A DNA stretch of 64,000 nt from Alphaproteobacteria bacterium (GTDB lineage: Bacteria > Pseudomonadota > Alphaproteobacteria > Sphingomonadales > Emcibacteraceae): the NCBI GenBank assembly GCA_020446675.1, contig JAGREE010000021.1, positions 1 to 64,000 on the forward strand, given 5' to 3'. This document shows positions 58,441 to 64,000 of this stretch, in pieces; the stretch's first letter is position 1, and every line of letters begins with the position of its first letter. The notes beneath the pieces were generated by a model that did not search any database, was not told the DNA's origin, and saw only the letters and a program-made list of their open reading frames with translations. The position numbers and the translations under genes are program-made.

Positions 58441-58667
58441 TATTTATTCCCCGGTATATTGGTGCTATTGATTTTAAACATTATTGATTTTGCGGGAAAT
58501 ATCCAGATAATTCCGGCAATCAGATAACCAATAAGTTCAAGTATAATATGCCCAGCAAAAAAGGCATCAATAAGACGGCTGATAACCAGTATATAAATGG
58601 TCATTGCTGCAATCATCAAGAGTAACCAGAGCAGTTTTGAAAATTTTGGTGATGACGTTTCAGGCAT
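58440..58667 (-). CDS. small DUF2842-like membrane protein
   Basis: A 75-residue protein with two membrane helices (LLWLLLMIAAMTIYILVISRLI and HIILELIGYLIAGIIWIFPA). The second helix with YLIAGxxWIxPA fits DUF2842, an alphaproteobacterial family without known function. Start ATG 58667; it lies between the 45-residue protein and eipA, with one-base overlap to the latter, so probably one operon. Confidence 0.75.
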   Translation of the reverse strand: MPETSSPKFSKLLWLLLMIAAMTIYILVISRLIDAFFAGHIILELIGYLIAGIIWIFPAKSIMFKINSTNIPGNK

Positions 58668-58676
58668 TAATTACAC

Positions 58677-58814
58677 TTAAATCCTTCCGGTAAAATACAT
58701 AACCATATACATTGTGCCATAGACCACTGTTGAAAAGGCGGCGGCAATGGCCAGAACTTTAATATGGCGGCCTAGACTATAGAAAATCCGTTTCAATATA
58801 GTGTCATTTTCCAT
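58677..58814 (-). CDS. 45-residue small membrane protein
   Basis: A short frame from ATG 58814 to TAA 58677, encoding a basic start (MENDTILKRIFYSLGRHIK) and one hydrophobic helix (VLAIAAAFSTVVYGTMYMVMYF). It begins 3 bases after the Nudix stop and ends 9 bases before the DUF2842 start, filling the gap between them, which supports it as a real gene. No family recognised. Confidence 0.6.
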   Translation of the reverse strand: MENDTILKRIFYSLGRHIKVLAIAAAFSTVVYGTMYMVMYFTGRI

Positions 58815-58817
58815 ATT

Positions 58818-59255
58818 TTAGTCTGCTTTTTTAATCAAAGCTGATTTCTCAATCAGCTTTATGGTTTCTGACCATAAGTTATACTCTGTAAGCTCATTTA
58901 ATGAAACCCATTTTGCGTCAAAAGCATCATCGCCGGCTTTAATATCACCAGATTGATAATCGGCTTTATAGTCTATCAGGCTGTAATGATATTCAATATT
59001 TTTATCATTATCTTTTTTAATATAATCCACAGCATCGACCAGCGTAATATTTTTTATGGAAATTGCGGTTTCCTCAAAAACTTCCCGCATTGCCGTTTCC
59101 TTTAAGGGTTCACCAAGTTTTTGTGCGCCACCCGGAATGCTCCACTCCGATGATTTTGGCGGTTTGTTGCGGCGGATAAGAAGGACCTGATCATTTTTAA
59201 AAACAACAACACCAACTGCAGCAATCGGACGGGTCGGGTATTCTCTTTTCATCAT
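58818..59255 (-). CDS. Nudix hydrolase
   Basis: About 145 residues. The Nudix box GAQKLGEPLKETAMREVFEE (residues ~47-66) matches G-x5-E-x7-REU-x-EE, followed by TAI with Ala for the usual Gly. AAVGVVVFKNDQVLLIRRNKPP precedes it. It hydrolyses a nucleoside diphosphate derivative or acts in a related clean-up step; substrate unknown. The frame stays open to 59393, but that would overlap the divergent SRAP gene, so MMKREYP at 59255 (or 59252) is chosen. Confidence 0.85.
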   Translation of the reverse strand: MMKREYPTRPIAAVGVVVFKNDQVLLIRRNKPPKSSEWSIPGGAQKLGEPLKETAMREVFEETAISIKNITLVDAVDYIKKDNDKNIEYHYSLIDYKADYQSGDIKAGDDAFDAKWVSLNELTEYNLWSETIKLIEKSALIKKAD

Positions 59256-59305
59256 GAACTTTTCATATATTATAGTTTCCGGTTTAACTATAGCGTGAAC
59301 AGGCC

Positions 59306-60037
59306 ATGTGTGGAAGATATTCATTAACCAGCGATACATATAGCAATTATATTGAATTTCTTGATATGGGATACCCTTTCCAGGTTCCATCACGTTTTAA
59401 CATTGCGCCAAGCCAGCCTGTACCGGTTATCCGGCTTAAAGGGTCGGATAAGGATCAGGCAATTCTACCTGATGCACCTTTACCGGCGCGGGAAGGGACA
59501 TTAATGCGATGGGGGCTTATCCCGCATTTTGCCAAGGAAATAAAAACCGACCGCCCACTGATTAATGCAAGGTCGGAAACCATTGCTGACAAACCATCCT
59601 TCAGAGGACCGTTCAGACGGCGAAAATGTCTTGTTCCTGCTGATGGGTTTTACGAATGGAAACGGGATGGTGCTTCTCCTGTTCCACATTATATTCACCT
59701 GCCCGGCAGAATGCCATTTACTTTTGCCGGCATATGGGAAGCCTGGACCGGACCGGCTGGTGAAGACTGGCTTGAAACGGTTTCGCTGGTGACAAAACCG
59801 GCAAACGGTGTGGTCAGTAAAATTCATCATCGTTCTCCGGTTATTGTGGAACCGGAAGATCATGACCTGTGGCTTCGGCCTGCTGACCCGCCGGATCGAG
59901 ATATTTTTTCAAAGCTGTCAACGAGGATTGATGAGCAATTCGAAATGTATGAGGTCAGTCCTTATGTCAATAATGCCCGCAATGACGGTGAAGACTGTAT
60001 TCGGCAGGCAAGCAAAGATCAGTTTAGATTATTTTGA
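59306..60037 (+). CDS. SRAP-domain abasic-site protein (YedK/HMCES)
   Basis: A 243-residue protein. It starts MCGRYSL, so Cys2 becomes the N-terminal nucleophile that crosslinks to abasic sites in single-stranded DNA. FNIAPSQPVPVIR, RWGLIPHFAKE, NARSETIADKPSFRGPFRRRKCLVPADGFYEW and KIHHRSPVIV hold the conserved Asn, Glu and His. Complete. It is divergent from the Nudix gene and protects damaged replication forks by family analogy. Confidence 0.93.
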   Translation: MCGRYSLTSDTYSNYIEFLDMGYPFQVPSRFNIAPSQPVPVIRLKGSDKDQAILPDAPLPAREGTLMRWGLIPHFAKEIKTDRPLINARSETIADKPSFRGPFRRRKCLVPADGFYEWKRDGASPVPHYIHLPGRMPFTFAGIWEAWTGPAGEDWLETVSLVTKPANGVVSKIHHRSPVIVEPEDHDLWLRPADPPDRDIFSKLSTRIDEQFEMYEVSPYVNNARNDGEDCIRQASKDQFRLF

Positions 60038-60073
60038 ATAATATTAAATGTCTCACTCGTTATTTTATTCCGT

Positions 60074-61804
60074 TCACAGACCATCTGGTACTCCATAAAC
60101 AGCTTTTCCGCCAAAGAGTGTAAGAAGCACTTTTGTATCGGAAATCTGGGCCGGGTCAATTTCAAACATATTCTGGTTGAGAACGACAAGATCAGCAAGT
60201 TTGCCAACCTCAATTGATCCTGTTTTATCCTCCTGTTTATTAACAAAAGCTGCATTTATGGTAAAAGCATCAATCGCGGTCTGCAGGCTGATCCGTTCAT
60301 TTGGGGTAAATTCCGGATAAGGTTCCCCTAATGCGCCAAGGCGGGTAACCGCTGTTTCAATTTCTAAAAAGGGGTTGGCTGTTGATACGGACCAGTCGCT
60401 GCCAAAAGCAATGGTGGCACCGGTTTTTTCAATGCTGCGAATTGGATACATCCAGCTTGTCCGCTCTTCACCAATGGCGGGAACATTAAGTTCCATAATA
60501 TATTCATCCGCAGCCGCCCAGTAAGGTTGAAAATTTGCCACAACATCAAGAGCAGCAAAACGGGGAATATCATCAGGATGAATGACCTGTAAATGGGCAA
60601 TGTGATGTCGATGGCCAAGCGGACCATTTTGTTTCCGGGCATATTCGATGGCATCAAGGCTCTGGTGTATGGCGGCGTCCCCGATTGCATGAATATGAAC
60701 CTGAAATCCGTCGGCATCAAGTTCAGCCACGGCTTTTTTAAGAAGTTCCGGATCAATCATTGGAATGCCCTTTGTGCCATTGGCTTCCAGATATGGCTCA
60801 AGCATTGCCGCGGTATAATTTTCAAGTACCCCGTCCTGCATTATTTTTATGGATGACGCGTCAACGAGGTCGCTGGAAAATTCATCTCTCAAGGCTTTAA
60901 ATCCTTCAATCTGTTCGGTGCCTTTTTCCCGTTCCCACCACTGCGCAGCGACAACATGTAAAGTAAGCTCATTTTCTTTTTCAAGCGCGGCATAGGTTTC
61001 AAAATCAGGGCGTTCAACGGAGGCATCCTGGATAGAGGTAATCCCGTATGAATGAAGCATATTAATTGTGTATTCTAATCCAGCAATTCTCTTTTCCAGT
61101 GAATGTGGTGGAACAAATTTCTGTAATAAGGACATGGCACCTTCCTGAAGACTGCCGATAAGTTCCCCCGTGTTTGGGTCGCGGTCAATGATGCCATCTA
61201 CCGGGTCAGGCGTGTCTTTGGTAATACCGGCTATTTCAAGGGCCATGCTGTTTGCCCATCCACTGTGACCATCACGCGAGGTCAGATAAACAGGACGATC
61301 CGGGACCAGCTCATCAAGAATTTTTTTACTTGGCGCCCCGCCGGCACCAAAAACAGCCATTGACCAGCCACCCCCAAGCAACCATTCAAGATCAGGATTG
61401 GCATTAGCATAGTCTGTGATGACCCGTTTATAATCTTCAAGCGTGATTTGTGCGTTTAGATCACAGCTTAGGGCCTCTATCCCGCCCAATATTGGGTGGA
61501 TATGGCTATCCTGCATAGCTGGCATCATCATTCGGCCATGAAGGTCAATGACTTTTGTATTCTTACCAATCAGATCGGTTACGTCATTATCTGTTCCCAC
61601 AAATGAAATGTGGTTCCCATTTATGGCAACGGCTTCTGCCCAGCTGTGATTATTATCGACCGTATAGATCCGACCGTTTTTAAATACAGTGTCGGCACTG
61701 ATTTTAGATCCAGTATCCGTTGACTGGCTACATGAACTAAGCGTAAAAAATGCAAAACTTATTGTAAGAAAATAAAAATTAAAAAAATTGCTGAATTTAA
61801 CCAT
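60074..61804 (-). CDS. YtcJ-like amidohydrolase lipoprotein
   Basis: A 576-residue Amidohydrolase_3 family enzyme. Signal with lipobox LSSC (Cys near residue 25) puts it in the envelope. DSHIHPILGGIEALSCDL (metal-binding HxH, ~99), GWSMAVFGAGGAPSKKILDEL, IHAIGDAAIHQSLDAIEYAR (~375), HRHHIAHLQV (~395) and FGSDWSVSTANP (~476, metal Asp) are family features. Substrate unknown; homologues act on amides, carbamates or cyclic ureas. Confidence 0.9.
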   Translation of the reverse strand: MVKFSNFFNFYFLTISFAFFTLSSCSQSTDTGSKISADTVFKNGRIYTVDNNHSWAEAVAINGNHISFVGTDNDVTDLIGKNTKVIDLHGRMMMPAMQDSHIHPILGGIEALSCDLNAQITLEDYKRVITDYANANPDLEWLLGGGWSMAVFGAGGAPSKKILDELVPDRPVYLTSRDGHSGWANSMALEIAGITKDTPDPVDGIIDRDPNTGELIGSLQEGAMSLLQKFVPPHSLEKRIAGLEYTINMLHSYGITSIQDASVERPDFETYAALEKENELTLHVVAAQWWEREKGTEQIEGFKALRDEFSSDLVDASSIKIMQDGVLENYTAAMLEPYLEANGTKGIPMIDPELLKKAVAELDADGFQVHIHAIGDAAIHQSLDAIEYARKQNGPLGHRHHIAHLQVIHPDDIPRFAALDVVANFQPYWAAADEYIMELNVPAIGEERTSWMYPIRSIEKTGATIAFGSDWSVSTANPFLEIETAVTRLGALGEPYPEFTPNERISLQTAIDAFTINAAFVNKQEDKTGSIEVGKLADLVVLNQNMFEIDPAQISDTKVLLTLFGGKAVYGVPDGL

Positions 61805-61909
61805 TCCCGGGTCCTCTTTTTTATGGTTTAAGCTATCACTAATCTTATCAGCAAGGCAATAAATAGATGGTTTTTCTTAATTCATATTGTTTTATGGCGA
61901 TTATAATGA

Positions 61910-62104
61910 CTGGCTGATGAGTATCCGTTAGACAGCAATTTTTATTGGGCCTATTATCCACCAGAAAGAGTTAAGCAAAATTTAGGTCGGATCGGGAGGC
62001 CACAGAGAAAAAACAGTCGACTTACGGATTGGCAAGGCATGATTAACTGGACGGCGGCTTTGTTCCCGTTATATGATCCTTTAGTTGACGGGATGGCCAA
62101 ATAG
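61910..62104 (+). pseudogene. possible gene remnant without a start codon
   Basis: In the 370-base gap between the amidohydrolase and the next small gene, one frame from CTG 61910 to TAG 62102-62104 reads protein-like (NFYWAYYPPERVKQNLGRIG, then LTDWQGMINWTAALFPLYDP) but has no usable ATG, GTG or TTG at its 5' end; TAA TGA stand just before. The aromatic, compact composition looks unlike random sequence. It may be the 3' remnant of a lost gene, or chance. No family recognised. Confidence 0.3.
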
Positions 62105-62174
62105 ACAAAACCAAGCGGTTGGCCCTTTATGCTCTTCTTGCATTCAGCAAGGAGGAACGTGATATAGGTTTAAT

Positions 62175-62381
62175 ATGAAAATTGATACTCAAAAGGTGCA
62201 AACACTTGTAATTTATTCATTAATCTCAATGGTTGTTTTGCTAAAAACCATCGGGCCTATTCTTTTTATTATCAGTCAATTCTTACCCGCGGGAGACCCG
62301 CTGATCATATCGTTGTTTGGTGATAATATCCTTATTTGTACACCAAATGGCATTAAGTATATTAGTGCTGATGAACTATAA
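62175..62381 (+). CDS. small hypothetical membrane protein
   Basis: A 68-residue frame with one or two hydrophobic segments (TLVIYSLISMVVLLKTIGPILFIISQFL, in pieces) and a tail ILICTPNGIKYISADEL. The C-terminal CTPxG pattern recalls the DUF2946 group, but weakly. AGGAGG lies 19 bases upstream of ATG 62175, too far for a usual site, so translation is uncertain. The next 163 bases (62382-62544) hold nothing I can identify. Confidence 0.4.
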   Translation: MKIDTQKVQTLVIYSLISMVVLLKTIGPILFIISQFLPAGDPLIISLFGDNILICTPNGIKYISADEL

Positions 62382-62544
62382 TATCTTAAGGAAAAAATCA
62401 GAATAAATGAGTGTTAGTTAATGAATACTTATGTGTTCAATTGGTTTTTAGAAATCATCAAAAATTGAGTATGATATTCTATAAAAAGGTCTGCTGACTA
62501 TTATATGTGATGTAGGTGCCTTAAACATTTTGGGCAAGATCTTG

Positions 62545-63969
62545 TTATCGAAAAATACGACCCGGATTCATGATGTTTTTAGGGTCAATTGTTTTTTTGA
62601 TATCCCGCATGAGTTTAAGATCCGTTTCAGGTTTATAATGTTCCAGTTCGCCGACCTTTAATGTACCAATGCCATGTTCGGCACTGATGCTGCCGCCAAG
62701 GTCTGTGACTATATCATGCACAACCCGGTTCAGATCCGGCCATTTTTTTAAATAATCCTGTTTATCCATATCCACTGGCTGAGATAAATTGAAATGGATA
62801 TTGCCGTCGCCGATATGGCCAAAGGGAACAGGACGCACGCCGGGCACAGCATGAATGACGGCTTCACTGGCCTTTTCCAAAAAATCAGGAATTTTTGAAA
62901 CAGGGACAGCAATATCATGTTTGATGCTGCCCCCTTCAAATTTCTGAGCCTCGGACATAAATTCTCGGAGTTTCCATAGGTCTTTTGTCTCAGTCAAATT
63001 TTTTGGCACAACCCCATCATACACCAGACCGGCTTCCATTGCTTGTTCAAGTATTCTTTCCATCACTTTCTCAAGATCAAGAAGATCAGGATTAAGCGAT
63101 GTGGCACATTCCATGAGAATATACCATGGATAAGGCTCAGCTAATGGATCACGGCAACCGGGCATATGTTTTATGGTCATATCAAGACCAATGCGCGGCA
63201 AAATTTCAAACGCGATCAGGCTGTCTCCGCTGATTTCCCGGGCGAGATTAAGGAGCCTGATGGCGGCTTCCGGATTTTGAATGGCGACAAAAGCTGTGTT
63301 TTTTTGTTTGTGTGCGGGGAAAAGCTTCAATGTAGCAGCAGTGATAATGCCCAGTGTGCCTTCAGCACCGATAAATAACTGTTTCAGATCATACCCTGTA
63401 TTGTCTTTCCTGAGGCCGGTCAAGCCATTCCAGACATCGCCATTTGGAAGCACAACTTCAAGGCCGAGGACAAGATCACGCATCACACCGTAATGTAGAA
63501 CGTTTATGCCGCCTGCATTTGATGAAATATTGCCGCCGATCATTGCCGACCCTTCAGATGCCAGATGCATCGGAAATATCATTCCCATTTCTGCTGCAAT
63601 GTTGTGGGCATCATCAAGGATCACGCCGCTTTCAAGGGTCATGGTGTGGTTTAGGTTATCCTTTACCCTTACCTTGTTCATACGCTTCAGGCTTATGATA
63701 ATTTCGTTGCCGCTTGCATCCGGCACACCGCCGCCGACAAGTCCGGTGTTGCCGCTTTGTGGGACTAGTTTAATACCATGCTCATAAGCAAAACGAACAA
63801 GTGCCGAGACTTTTTCAGTGCTGTCCGGATAAAGAACAAGAGATGACGTGCCGATAAATTTTTCACGAGGCTCTTTCAGATGGGGCTCGATCACTTCCGG
63901 ATCAATGCTGTATCCTTTTGGGCCGGCGATCATTTTTAATTTTTCAATATGTAAAATGTCGATGGACAA
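62545..63969 (-). CDS. FAD-linked 2-hydroxyacid dehydrogenase (GlcD/D2HGDH type)
   Basis: A 474-residue flavoenzyme with an N-terminal FAD_binding_4 domain (VPQSGNTGLVGGGVPDASG ~94, SNAGGINVLHYGVMRDLVLGLEVVLPNG, LFIGAEGTLGIITAATLKLFP) and a C-terminal FAD-oxidase domain (FGHIGDGNIHFNLSQP with the metal His, ~381; SAEHGIGTLKVGEL). It oxidises D-2-hydroxyglutarate, D-lactate, glycolate or a relative. Start is TTG 63969, 8 bases after GGGGAG. The window ends 31 bases upstream of it. Confidence 0.92.
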   Translation of the reverse strand: MSIDILHIEKLKMIAGPKGYSIDPEVIEPHLKEPREKFIGTSSLVLYPDSTEKVSALVRFAYEHGIKLVPQSGNTGLVGGGVPDASGNEIIISLKRMNKVRVKDNLNHTMTLESGVILDDAHNIAAEMGMIFPMHLASEGSAMIGGNISSNAGGINVLHYGVMRDLVLGLEVVLPNGDVWNGLTGLRKDNTGYDLKQLFIGAEGTLGIITAATLKLFPAHKQKNTAFVAIQNPEAAIRLLNLAREISGDSLIAFEILPRIGLDMTIKHMPGCRDPLAEPYPWYILMECATSLNPDLLDLEKVMERILEQAMEAGLVYDGVVPKNLTETKDLWKLREFMSEAQKFEGGSIKHDIAVPVSKIPDFLEKASEAVIHAVPGVRPVPFGHIGDGNIHFNLSQPVDMDKQDYLKKWPDLNRVVHDIVTDLGGSISAEHGIGTLKVGELEHYKPETDLKLMRDIKKTIDPKNIMNPGRIFR

Positions 63970-64000
63970 TCAGGTTTCTCCCCTTGGGGCCGCGGCACGT

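Noticed and set aside
63970..64000. Possible end of another minus-strand gene at the window edge
   Set aside because: A TGA overlaps the TTG start region, but 31 bases are too few to support a gene.

Overview
The window is chromosomal DNA from an alphaproteobacterium of moderate G+C content. Four things support this: the dcw cluster has the alphaproteobacterial neighbourhood (djlA, amidase, rnpB, mraZ...ftsZ, bamD, recN, ligA); FtsZ ends in the alphaproteobacterial tail [12 protein letters not shown]; ssrA is circularly permuted (two-piece tmRNA); and CtrA-type TTAA-N7-TTAA sites precede mraZ and ftsZ. The genus cannot be read from the sequence. I saw no transposase, phage gene, CRISPR array, tRNA or rRNA gene.

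Layout. 1-6.5 kb: 3' end of djlA, a DMT exporter, a peptidoglycan amidase, a small lipoprotein, RNase P RNA, a secreted DPP-IV-type peptidase and three single-domain PilZ proteins. 6.6-24.1 kb: a tightly packed division and cell-wall cluster, mraZ-rsmH-ftsL-ftsI-murE-murF-mraY-ftsW-murG-murC-murB-ddl-ftsQ-ftsA-ftsZ, mostly with 1-14 base overlaps. murD is missing from its usual place between mraY and ftsW. 24.1-26.8 kb: hppD, a divergent Lrp-family regulator and an orphan znuA with a Zur-like box, lying where lpxC is usually found. 27-31.6 kb: bamD, recN, ligA. 31.6-35.9 kb: two paralogous 86-residue proteins of unknown family with matching 5' leaders, prmA, and three tandem DUF2807 (GIN) secreted beta-solenoid proteins. 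35.9-46.6 kb: uvrD-type helicase, ClC channel with CBS domains, a giant AsmA protein, a ribbon-helix-helix protein, class I fumarase, SspB and tmRNA. 46.6-64 kb: thyA-folA, a SIMPL protein, ilvD-ridA-thrC, threonine aldolase, small membrane proteins, cytochrome b561, MATE pump, YaaA, TSUP permease, an EipA/DUF2842/small protein/Nudix group, an SRAP protein, an amidohydrolase lipoprotein, a possible gene remnant and an FAD-linked 2-hydroxyacid dehydrogenase.

How the genes work together. The dcw genes make lipid II and the divisome, and CtrA-like sites at both ends suggest cell-cycle control; a four-unit 10-bp repeat before mraZ looks like its own operator. ssrA and sspB sit side by side and form one tagging and proteolysis pathway. 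ilvD, ridA, thrC and threonine aldolase form a threonine and branched-chain amino-acid group. The least explained parts are the twin YxFMDLL small proteins with their covarying leader hairpin and the DUF2807 triplet.
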